Assembly (NCBI RefSeq): GCF_031393925.1
Contig: NZ_JANMWL010000130.1
Coordinates: forward strand, 1 to 19,116
Origin: Methylibium sp031393925
GTDB taxonomy: Bacteria > Pseudomonadota > Gammaproteobacteria > Burkholderiales > Burkholderiaceae_C
Reading direction: 5' to 3'
Length of the DNA stretch: 19,116 bases
The notes beneath the pieces are model-generated. The model was not told where the DNA came from, made no database searches, and saw nothing but the letters and a program-made list of their open reading frames with translations. Below are positions 6,032 through 12,101 of the stretch, one piece after another; position 1 is the first letter of the stretch, and each line of letters starts with the position of its first letter. The position numbers and the translations under genes were made by a program.

Positions 6032-7682
6032 TGGGCGATTTCGTTGCTGGGCGCTGACCCTCACCCCCGCCCTCGCCCGCCGGGGCGGTAGAGGGAGCCA
6101 CGGGCGCGGCGGCGCTGGCCGGGGAGGGTGCGGCCGTTGCCCCTTGCGCTTGGGCGGGAGACGGAGCCACGAGCGCGGCTGACGTGGTCGGGGGGAGAGG
6201 AACTGCTCCCTCGCCCGCTTCGGCGGGAGAGGGCTGGGGTAGGGAGCCCGCCGCGCGCGCATCGGCGCTTCGATGCGTCAAGGTCGTCCCCGGCGCGCAC
6301 TGCGCCGTCGCATCGTCGGGCGCGCGCGCCACCGCCACGCCCCAGTCCAGCGGCTGGTCCTGCACATAGCGCTTGCCGAGCTGAAAGGCGATCTCCGCGC
6401 GCGCCAGTTCGACGCCCATGTAGAAGGCGTGCGCGGCATCGGTCTCGAGCTTCAAGTGCGGCCACAACGCGAACGCGTCCTGCGCCAGGCGCAGGCCGTC
6501 GCGGTTGTAGACGTGAATGCCGTCGACCGAAATTTGCACGCGAAAGTTCGGGTCGCGCACCGCGCTGGCCGTGGCCGCGATCTCGGCCGGCGTGTCCGGG
6601 AAGGGGTAGCGCGCATGCACCGTCATCAGCGCGTCCGACAGGCCCTTGGGCAGCATGCGGTGCGTGCGCGCCGCGTGCATGACGCGTCGCGCCAGGTCGG
6701 CCTCGGCGACCGCGCGGCGCGCATGCGCGCTCACCTCGGTGGTCAGCACGGCGGCCACGTCCAGCTCGGCGCAGATGCCGAACAGAAGAGCGTTGATGCC
6801 GCTGGTGTCGGCCTCGGTCAGCTCGGTGAGGTTGCCCACGCCCATCATGATCGGTGCGTCGGGGAAGCGCTCGCGCAGCCGTTGATAGCGCGCCACCGAG
6901 GCGGTAAAGCCGAACGGAATCGGGTCGAGGATCGGGTCGGCCAGAAACGCCTTGCCCTTCGCCTGCATGGTCTCGATGGCCTGGAACAAAGAGGCCTCGT
7001 CGGCCGGCTCGCGGCCGATCAGCACCGGCACCGAGGCCACCTCGTCGGCAACCCACAAGGTGTCGAGCGCGAGGCTGAGCAGGTAGTCGGCGCCGGCACG
7101 GCCGCCGCGCAGCAGCTCGCCCGGCTCCATCGAGTCGACGCTCACCGCGAAGCCTTCGCCCTTGAGCGCACGCACGCTGTCTTCGAGGTGGGCAAAGGGC
7201 GTGGCGGGCAGGCAGCCGAGATCGATCACGTCGGCGCCGTCGCGCACGAGCTCATGCGCCCGCGCGACGATGGCCGCGACCGTGAGACGCGGTGCGTCGA
7301 CGATCTCGGCAAAGATCGCAACCGCGTATTCGTCCAGATCGATCGCCTTGCCGGCGCGGTTGAAGTGGCGCGGAATGTCCTTCATTTCCTCGGGCCCGCG
7401 CTCCACCGGGATGCCGAAGTGCACGGCGAGCGCGGTCACGTCGCCGCGGCAGCGCCCGGGCAGCATCAAGCGGTCGGCCGGGCGCGGCGCGCTGGCCTGG
7501 CTGCCGGCCGTGACCACGGGTGCCGTGACGCGGCGCTTGACCATGTCGGTGGTCATCAGCCCGGCCACCTGCAGGCCGATCTCGCGCACTTCGTAGCTGA
7601 AGGCCGGCGGCTCGATGCCGGCCAGCACGCGCCCGAGCCCCGGCTCGGCCAGCCGGCCGGTGAGAAAGACGATGTGTTCCAT
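6012..7682 (-). CDS. Dihydropteroate-synthase-related protein (DUF6513/TIGR00284 type) with a repeat-derived C-terminal tail
   Basis: 556 residues from ATG 7682 (MEHIVFLTGRLAEPGLGRVL). Residues about 90-105 (IPVERGPEEMKDIPRHF) belong to the family-specific N-terminal domain. About 140-330 form a pterin-binding barrel with DVIDLGCLPATPFAH, SVDSM (181-185) and FLADPILDPIPFGF. Downstream, GVGNLTELTEADTSGINALL and FRVQISVDGIHVYNRDGL are typical of this group. It is thought to take the DHPS role in H4MPT assembly, joining the pterin to the product of MptG; this comes from family context, not shown here. Residues 468-556 are a Pro/Ala/Gly tail encoded by 69-bp repeats and are unlikely to be catalytic. 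The upstream frame extension to 7796 lacks conserved sequence. It is the first gene of the operon leading to DUF447 and mfnB. Confidence 0.87.
   Translation of the reverse strand: MEHIVFLTGRLAEPGLGRVLAGIEPPAFSYEVREIGLQVAGLMTTDMVKRRVTAPVVTAGSQASAPRPADRLMLPGRCRGDVTALAVHFGIPVERGPEEMKDIPRHFNRAGKAIDLDEYAVAIFAEIVDAPRLTVAAIVARAHELVRDGADVIDLGCLPATPFAHLEDSVRALKGEGFAVSVDSMEPGELLRGGRAGADYLLSLALDTLWVADEVASVPVLIGREPADEASLFQAIETMQAKGKAFLADPILDPIPFGFTASVARYQRLRERFPDAPIMMGVGNLTELTEADTSGINALLFGICAELDVAAVLTTEVSAHARRAVAEADLARRVMHAARTHRMLPKGLSDALMTVHARYPFPDTPAEIAATASAVRDPNFRVQISVDGIHVYNRDGLRLAQDAFALWPHLKLETDAAHAFYMGVELARAEIAFQLGKRYVQDQPLDWGVAVARAPDDATAQCAPGTTLTHRSADARAAGSLPQPSPAEAGEGAVPLPPTTSAALVAPSPAQAQGATAAPSPASAAAPVAPSTAPAGEGGGEGQRPATKSPNERPDF
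6056..6250. repeat. 69-bp tandem repeat, about 2.8 degenerate copies
   Basis: Copies are anchored by GGCGG(T/G) at 6084, 6153 and 6222, exactly 69 bp apart, and by AGCCAC at 6096 and 6165. Each copy carries a CCCTCGCCCGC...GGCGGGAGAGGG inverted repeat. Because 69 is a multiple of three, the array stays open in the DHPS-like frame and yields a 23-residue protein period beginning PSPAEAGEG, then PSPAQAQGA, then PSTAPAGEG. The array ends about 25 bp before the DUF447 start codon. Confidence 0.8.
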
Positions 7683-7930
7683 GGAAAAGCGGGCAGGGAG
7701 AACGAGTGCTGACGAGCGCGAGCGGTCGCGCCGGCGGGGCCGGGCAAGGGGGCGAGCGGGCGAGTGCGCGAGCATATCGGCAGTGCCGACCCGCATGCGG
7801 GAGCGACCCTTGCTTCAGAATCGCCTCGGTGGCGGCGCGACTGCCGGCTGCTCTAGAGCTGCCGCTCCGAGAATGCGACCCCAGAGCGTCACGCGAGAGC
7901 GCCGCGCCCCTTCTTCCGCAGGAGAACGCC
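7683..7930. promoter_or_regulatory. Divergent intergenic region between the DHPS-like operon and folB
   Basis: This 248-bp gap must carry the promoters of both transcription units. I see no convincing -35/-10 pair. It holds a perfect 12-bp palindrome, CCCGCATGCGGG (7790-7801), a possible operator, and the folB ribosome binding site at its right end. Open frames through it on both strands look non-conserved and are read as extensions of real genes. Confidence 0.45.
7920..7925 (+). promoter_or_regulatory. Ribosome binding site that decides the folB TTG start
   Basis: AGGAGA lies 5 nt before TTG 7931, while the first in-frame ATG (7988) has no purine-rich site at a workable distance. This favours TTG as the start. 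Confidence 0.65.
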
Positions 7931-8413
7931 TTGATCGCCGACCGCCCGCATCTCGCTCCGCCCGGCCCCGACGCCGACGCCCAGCCGATGGACCTGATCT
8001 TCATCGAGGGCTTCACCGGCCAGACCGTGATCGGCATCCACGACAGTGAGTTGCACCGCCCGCAGACCCTGCGCATCGACCTCACCGCCGGGCTGCCACG
8101 CAGCCGCGCCTGCGACACCGACCGCATCGCCGACACCATCGACTACGGCCAGGTGCGCGAGCGCCTGCAACGCCTGCTGCGCGAACACCGGCTGCAGTTG
8201 CTCGAGGCCTTTGCCGAGACGGTGGCCGACATCCTGGTCGGCGAGTTCGGCGCGCACTGGGTGCGGGTGGTGGTCACCAAGCCGAGGAAGTTCGACGACG
8301 TCGAAGCGGTGGGCGTGGCCATCGAGCGCCGCCGCGACACGCAGGCCGACGCCCGCAATGACACGCCGCTGCCGAGCCTTACGGGCGCGGGCACGGCGCC
8401 CGGCCTGCGTTGA
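7931..8413 (+). CDS. folB: Dihydroneopterin aldolase family protein
   Basis: 160 residues from TTG 7931, or 141 from ATG 7988. From the ATG, MDLIFIEGFTGQTVIGIHDSE follows the FolB pattern closely. Then TIDYGQVRERLQRLL, LLEAFAETVADIL with the catalytic-type Glu, and VRVVVTKPRKFDDVEAVGVAIER show the complete family core. The reaction is a retro-aldol cleavage of dihydroneopterin to 6-hydroxymethyl-dihydropterin, the pterin needed for both folate and H4MPT. Lying between a DHPS-like gene and fae, it may be dedicated to H4MPT. It is a single-gene unit, divergent from the DHPS-like operon and convergent with fae, and ends before the shared terminator. Confidence 0.87.
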   Translation: MIADRPHLAPPGPDADAQPMDLIFIEGFTGQTVIGIHDSELHRPQTLRIDLTAGLPRSRACDTDRIADTIDYGQVRERLQRLLREHRLQLLEAFAETVADILVGEFGAHWVRVVVTKPRKFDDVEAVGVAIERRRDTQADARNDTPLPSLTGAGTAPGLR

Positions 8414-8490
8414 GGAGCCCCCAGGCTCGCTTCGTTCATTGCCCCGAGGCGATCGGGCTCAGTGCCCCTGGGGTGGCCCTGCAGGCACTG
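8414..8490. repeat. C/G-rich palindromic intergenic sequence downstream of folB
   Basis: This stretch contains CAGTGCC (8460-8466) paired with GGCACTG (8484-8490) around a loop, preceded by short C-run/G-run palindromes. It resembles the small palindromic intergenic repeats I associate with Burkholderiales genomes, from memory only. It could also be a folB 3' stem-loop. Confidence 0.4.
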
Positions 8491-8493
8491 CGG

Positions 8494-8540
8494 GAACAAC
8501 AAAAAAGCCGACCGGTCGCCCGGTCGGCTTTTTGTTGTTC
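8494..8540. terminator. Bidirectional intrinsic terminator between folB and fae
   Basis: Perfect 9-bp GC-rich arms (8507-8515 and 8520-8528) close a 4-nt loop. They are flanked by A6 on the left and T5 on the right, and beyond those by GAACAAC (8494-8500) and GTTGTTC (8534-8540), giving about 21 bp of stem with one bulge. The T-runs on both strands let it stop folB (plus) and the fae operon (minus). Confidence 0.92.
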
Positions 8541-8544
8541 GCGA

Positions 8545-8570
8545 CCTTTGCCCGCAGGTGCGGGCAAAGG
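8545..8570 (-). other. Perfect 10-bp stem-loop directly after the fae stop codon
   Basis: CCTTTGCCCG (8545-8554) and CGGGCAAAGG (8561-8570) pair perfectly around a 6-nt loop, 1 nt past the fae TAA. No T-run follows; the true terminator comes next. A role as a 3' mRNA-stabilising hairpin for the highly expressed fae message is inferred. Confidence 0.7.
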
Positions 8571-8571
8571 C

Positions 8572-9081
8572 TTACTTGGCGGCGAACGGGTGGGGCGTGC
8601 TGCCCTTCTTGGCCACCACTTCGCGGGCGGTCGGCGAGCCGGAAATGGCGCGCTTGATCGACTCCTTGACGGCCTGGTAGTTGTAGTCCTGGATCTTCTT
8701 GTCGTCTTCGGCCATCCAGTGGATGAACACGCCGACGCAGAGGAACAGGTTGTCGGCTTCGTCGGCCGGGATCGTGCCGTCTTCGACGCAATCGGCCACT
8801 GCCATGGCCACGCCGCGCTGGGCCGGGCCAAACATCTGGACGGCCTGCTTGGCGCCCTTGATCGTGACCTTGTTGAACATCACGGTCGCAGGCTTCGTCA
8901 GCAGGTTGGGGGCCACCACTGCGAGCAGTGAGGTGAAGCCATCCTTGTTGTTGACGAGCGCGTGAGCAAACGCGCTTTCGACGGCGCTTCCGCGCGGCCC
9001 GATGAGCAAGTCGATGTGAGCCACTTCGTTGCCGTCGCCGACGAGCGATTCGCCGACCATCATCCGGTCAATCTTTGCCAT
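8572..9081 (-). CDS. fae: Formaldehyde-activating enzyme
   Basis: 169 residues, the usual Fae length, from ATG 9081 with GGAGA upstream. It condenses formaldehyde with H4MPT to methylene-H4MPT in the cytoplasm, the entry step of the pathway. The sequence holds all the hallmarks: GDGNEVAHIDLLIGPRGS with the catalytic His22, NNKDGFTSLLAVVAPNL, MFNKVTIKGAKQAVQMFGPA, GTIPADEADNL, VFIHWMAEDDKKIQDYNY and a C-terminal HPFAAK. It is the last gene of the C1 operon. The hairpin with T8 upstream (9105-9137) and the two stem-loops downstream suggest it has its own expression control. The identification is essentially certain. Confidence 0.98.
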   Translation of the reverse strand: MAKIDRMMVGESLVGDGNEVAHIDLLIGPRGSAVESAFAHALVNNKDGFTSLLAVVAPNLLTKPATVMFNKVTIKGAKQAVQMFGPAQRGVAMAVADCVEDGTIPADEADNLFLCVGVFIHWMAEDDKKIQDYNYQAVKESIKRAISGSPTAREVVAKKGSTPHPFAAK

Positions 9082-9172
9082 GTTGAGTCTCCGTTGCGTT
9101 CTGCAAAAAAAATAGCACTGGGCGTCGTGCCAGTACCGCCGATAACTTACACGTTCCGCGCCGCCGCTGCAA
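9082..9172 (-). promoter_or_regulatory. orf7-fae intergenic region, probable fae leader or promoter
   Basis: The largest gap inside the mptG-fae operon (91 bp). On the minus strand it contains a stem-loop followed by T8, then the fae Shine-Dalgarno. A separate fae promoter is expected from the high Fae demand in methylotrophs. A weak candidate -10 (TATTTT) lies at the T-run, with no good -35. Confidence 0.45.
9105..9137 (-). terminator. Terminator- or attenuator-like hairpin upstream of fae
   Basis: ACTGG (9117-9121) and CCAGT (9130-9134) form the core stem, extendable to about 8 bp with two wobbles (9114-9137). On the minus strand it is followed at once by eight T (9105-9112). This is the layout of a weak intrinsic terminator acting on read-through from orf7 into fae. 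Confidence 0.5.
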
Positions 9173-10051
9173 TCAAGGGGAAGCAGGGTCGGGGCCGGAT
9201 TTGACCACACTGGATGCGCCAGCGAGGAACAGTGTTGCTACGACCAGGTCGGCGCTGGTACCGGGATTGAGGCCGCGGGCTTTGAGGCTCGTGTCCCAGG
9301 CGGCGAAAGCAGGGTCGCGCTCCAGGTCTTCGCCTTGCTCCGCGCGTGCGAGCCACGGGCCCGCTTCATCGGTGACACGCTGTGCCGCCGCCGTGCCGAA
9401 CTTGCGAACAAGGTGTGAATCGGGCCAGCGGCCGAGGAAGGCGAGGTAGAGCGCCTGCACCGCGCGCGCGCTCGGCGCTCGGCCGGGTGCGGTGGGCGTG
9501 GCGTGGGCGGCCAGGGCCGGCAGGCCGATCTCCCACAGGTCGGCGTAGCCGCTGGCGTACTGGCGGGCGATGCGGTCGCGCCCGGCGGCGAGTGTCATCG
9601 CCTCGAGCAGGCTGACGGTGGGCGGTGCGGACACGTCCTCGATGTCGGTGCGGCCCAGCCCGCCCGGGCGGGCGGCGGCAATGGCGCGAAAGGCCGCGGT
9701 CGCGTCGCTCAGGGCGAGCTCGCCAAGCACGGCTTGCAGCACCCGGCGCGCCGGCCCGCCGCGCTCGAACGCCAGGGCCAGTGGCGCACATAGCAGCACG
9801 ATCCCGAGGTTGGTGTTGCAGCCGGCGACCGCCAAGCTGGCGGCGACGGCCGCTTCGATGCGTTCGCCCACGCTTGCACCGGCTACGAACAGCCCCGCCT
9901 CGGCGGCTCGGGCGCTGGCGAGGAACAACCCCGCGTCCATGCCGTGGCCGGGCGAGACGGCGCTCACGTTGCCGGGTTTGCGCACCGCCACGTCGAGCGC
10001 GCAGGCGCCAAGAAAGGCGGCGCGGGCGCTTGGGGTCGGCACGACGCTCAC
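9173..10051 (-). CDS. CitG/MdcB-like protein of the H4MPT cluster (orf7 type)
   Basis: About 292 residues from GTG 10051. It belongs to the triphosphoribosyl-dephospho-CoA synthase (CitG) family: KPGNVSAVSPGHGMDAGLF (25-43), GCNTNLGIVLLCAPLALAF (77-95) and NPGTSADLVVATLFLAG near the C-terminus. In methylotrophs this gene (orf7) sits between orf5 and fae, as here, and is linked to H4MPT or methylofuran cofactor formation rather than to citrate lyase; the exact reaction is unknown to me. The start is uncertain. GTG 10051 has a weak GGCGAGA upstream and leaves the usual short N-terminus, whereas GTG 10126 would overlap the orf5 stop as GTGA and add 25 unconserved residues. Confidence 0.87.
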   Translation of the reverse strand: MSVVPTPSARAAFLGACALDVAVRKPGNVSAVSPGHGMDAGLFLASARAAEAGLFVAGASVGERIEAAVAASLAVAGCNTNLGIVLLCAPLALAFERGGPARRVLQAVLGELALSDATAAFRAIAAARPGGLGRTDIEDVSAPPTVSLLEAMTLAAGRDRIARQYASGYADLWEIGLPALAAHATPTAPGRAPSARAVQALYLAFLGRWPDSHLVRKFGTAAAQRVTDEAGPWLARAEQGEDLERDPAFAAWDTSLKARGLNPGTSADLVVATLFLAGASSVVKSGPDPASP

Positions 10052-10122
10052 GCTGGTCTCGCCGGGTGTCGGGTGCCGGGCGTCGCGAGCGACGCCCTGC
10101 TGCCGTGTCGCGACCCGGCGGT

Positions 10123-11040
10123 TCACGCGCGCCTGACCGCGCCGCTTTGCGGCAGCCGGCGTTCGAGCAGATCGGCCACCAGAAGCGCGGCGATGTTGAA
10201 GCGCGTGACGCGCTGCAGGCCTTGCCAGGCCGCGACACCGTTCACCTCGAGCACCTGCGGGCCGTCGGGCGTGGGAATGAGGTCGATGCCGGCGTAGTCC
10301 ATGGCCAGCGCGGCGGCGGCGCGCTCGGCCAGCGTGGCGAGCTCGTCGCTCAACACCGCAGGCTCGCAGCGTGCGCCCTGCGCCACGTTGTGAACCCAAT
10401 GGTCGCTGATGCGCCGCATGGCGGTGACGGCGCGGCCACCGACCACCAACACGCGCCAGTCGAAGCCGGGCTGCTGCTGCGCCGGCACATAACGCTGCAG
10501 GTAGGCGAGCTGCCCGTAGGCCTTCAGGGCGGGCAGGGCGCGGTGCATGCCGTCCACCCGGCCGACGCGTTGCAGCCCCTTGCCCTGCGAGCCGAACAGC
10601 GGCTTCAAGACCAGCGCATGGCCGGCCGCGCTTTCGCGCGTGACGAGGCGCTGCGCCAGCGCAGCCGATTCGAGCGCCCAGGTCGGCGGCGTGGCCACGC
10701 CCGCGGCGTGCAGCAGCAGGCTGGTCATGGACTTGTCGACGCTGCGCTCGATGGCGCGCGCGTCGTTGTAAATCGCCACGCCCAGTTCGCGCAGCGCATG
10801 CAGCACGCCCAGGCGCTTGGTCACCTGCTCGAAGCTGCCGCCGGCAATGCCGCGCACCAGCGCCGCGTCGGGCAGCTCGCGGCCGAAGCCGGGGATCACC
10901 AGGCCGTGCCACGCCGCGGTGGTGTCGATGCGGCAATCGGCCAGGTCGATGCACCGCCCCTCCGCGCCACGCGCGCGCAAGGCGGCCTGCAACTGGCGGG
11001 TGTGCCAGCCGGTTTCGTCGGTGAAGAGGGCGACTTTCAA
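10123..11040 (-). CDS. RimK-type ATP-grasp protein of the H4MPT cluster (orf5 type)
   Basis: 305 residues. It opens with LKVALFTDETGWHTRQL from TTG 11040, whose TTG overlaps the mch TGA (TTGA). ATG 11097 is an in-frame alternative but would overlap mch by 61 nt. The RimK-like features are SVDKSMTSLLLHAAGVATPP, ALVLKPLFGSQGKGLQRV with the ATP-binding lysine and glycine loop, DWRVLVVGGRAVTAMRR and DLIPTPDGPQVLEVNG with the metal-binding E-x-N. RimK-type ligases add glutamate, often repeatedly. In the conserved order mch-orf5-orf7-fae a role in adding amino acids to H4MPT or methylofuran is a reasonable inference. True ribosomal S6 modification is unlikely in this context. Confidence 0.87.
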   Translation of the reverse strand: MKVALFTDETGWHTRQLQAALRARGAEGRCIDLADCRIDTTAAWHGLVIPGFGRELPDAALVRGIAGGSFEQVTKRLGVLHALRELGVAIYNDARAIERSVDKSMTSLLLHAAGVATPPTWALESAALAQRLVTRESAAGHALVLKPLFGSQGKGLQRVGRVDGMHRALPALKAYGQLAYLQRYVPAQQQPGFDWRVLVVGGRAVTAMRRISDHWVHNVAQGARCEPAVLSDELATLAERAAAALAMDYAGIDLIPTPDGPQVLEVNGVAAWQGLQRVTRFNIAALLVADLLERRLPQSGAVRRA

Positions 11041-12071
11041 GCCTCGTCCAGCCACTGCCCCCGCAGCAATTCCAGGTTCATCTTTCCCGCATGCCATGTC
11101 TTGCCCGAGCTCAGGCTCGACACCCACACCTCGGCCGGCGCGAACAGGGCGCCGTCGATCTTGTAGAAGTCGTATTCGGCGGCCTTGAAGATGTCGGCGA
11201 AGCCGCGGCCGTAGTCGCGTGAATTGAGCGAGGGCAACGCCTTGGCCAAGCCACGCGCCGCTTCGTCGTCGGCGTCGACGGTGAGGTGGACGCGCCCGCC
11301 GTAGAGGATGGCGTCGTTGGTGCGGCCCATCGCGTCCAGGCCGTCTGCGCCGGGCGAGGGCAGCGGGGCGCTGGCCACGCCGTCGACGATTTGCTCCAGC
11401 GCAAAGTGCAGCTCGTGCGCCTTGTGCAGCGCCACTTCGAGCACCCGCGCCACCACCTGCGTGGTGCCGGCCAGGCTCTTGGTGGGCGTCATGATCAAGG
11501 TGAGCTGCGTGGGCTGCAGGCCGCAGTCGCGCAGGATCTTCTCGACCACCACCGGCGGCGGCACGCGGTCGACTTCGAGCACCAGCACGCCGCTGCGTGC
11601 GTCGGCCGTGATCGGGTCGCGGTAGCCGAGTTCGGCGAACAAGGCTTCCTTGGCCGCCAGCGCGCGCGCCGGGCCGGAGCCGAGCGAGAAGAACTTCTTG
11701 CCGCCGGCTTCTTCCTTGCTCGCGGCAAGGCTCCAACCAGCGTACTGGCTGGCCAGGCAGGCGAGCACCGGCTGGCTGCTGCTCACCTCGAGCCAGGTCG
11801 GCCAGCCTTGATCGAAAGGCCCGCCCTGCGCGGCGAGCTTGACCTTGCCCAGGCCGCCCATGCAGATCTCGCCGATCAGCACGCCGGCCTCGATGCTGCC
11901 GGGCACGGAGATGCCGGCATCGACGAAGGTCACGCCGCTGGTGTCGCGGGTGACCGCCACGCGCAGGCGGTCGGCTTCGGCGACGAGTCGGCGCAGCAGC
12001 GGCAGCACGCCGGCATTGACGCTGATGGGGCTGGCAGAGAAGGCTGGAGTGGGGGCGGTGGATTCGCTCAT
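11037..12071 (-). CDS. mch: Methenyltetrahydromethanopterin cyclohydrolase
   Basis: 344 residues, slightly longer than the usual about 320 because of a short Ser/Thr/Pro N-terminus before SVNAGVLPLL. It hydrolyses methenyl-H4MPT to formyl-H4MPT, the step between MtdB and Fhc. Recognisable segments are GVTFVDAGISVPGSIEAG, LIGEICMGGLGKV, LACLASQYAGWSL, FFSLGSGPARALA, DRVPPPVVVEKIL, LIMTPTKSLAGTTQVVAR and GRTNDAILYGGRVHL, which run through the whole Mch family. It lies 30 bp after orf17 and overlaps orf5 by 4 nt, within the C1 operon. The identification is firm. Confidence 0.97.
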   Translation of the reverse strand: MSESTAPTPAFSASPISVNAGVLPLLRRLVAEADRLRVAVTRDTSGVTFVDAGISVPGSIEAGVLIGEICMGGLGKVKLAAQGGPFDQGWPTWLEVSSSQPVLACLASQYAGWSLAASKEEAGGKKFFSLGSGPARALAAKEALFAELGYRDPITADARSGVLVLEVDRVPPPVVVEKILRDCGLQPTQLTLIMTPTKSLAGTTQVVARVLEVALHKAHELHFALEQIVDGVASAPLPSPGADGLDAMGRTNDAILYGGRVHLTVDADDEAARGLAKALPSLNSRDYGRGFADIFKAAEYDFYKIDGALFAPAEVWVSSLSSGKTWHAGKMNLELLRGQWLDEA

Positions 12072-12101
12072 CGTCGTCTTTCGGAGGTCATTGATTTCTG
12101 T

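Noticed and set aside
6056..6250. Possible CRISPR array
   Set aside because: The 69-bp repeats are contiguous and degenerate, with no unique spacers, and the array is translated as part of a gene.
6273..7712. 479-codon plus-strand open frame
   Set aside because: Antisense to the DHPS-like gene and rich in His/Arg/Ala, with no motif.
9114..9137. Sigma-54 type promoter (TGGCACG) upstream of fae
   Set aside because: The GG and GC elements are 13 bp apart, not the required 10, and there is no proper -12 TTGCA at the right spacing.
9173..10051. Citrate lyase or malonate decarboxylase prosthetic-group synthase
   Set aside because: No lyase or decarboxylase genes are present, and the gene occupies the conserved orf7 slot between orf5 and fae.
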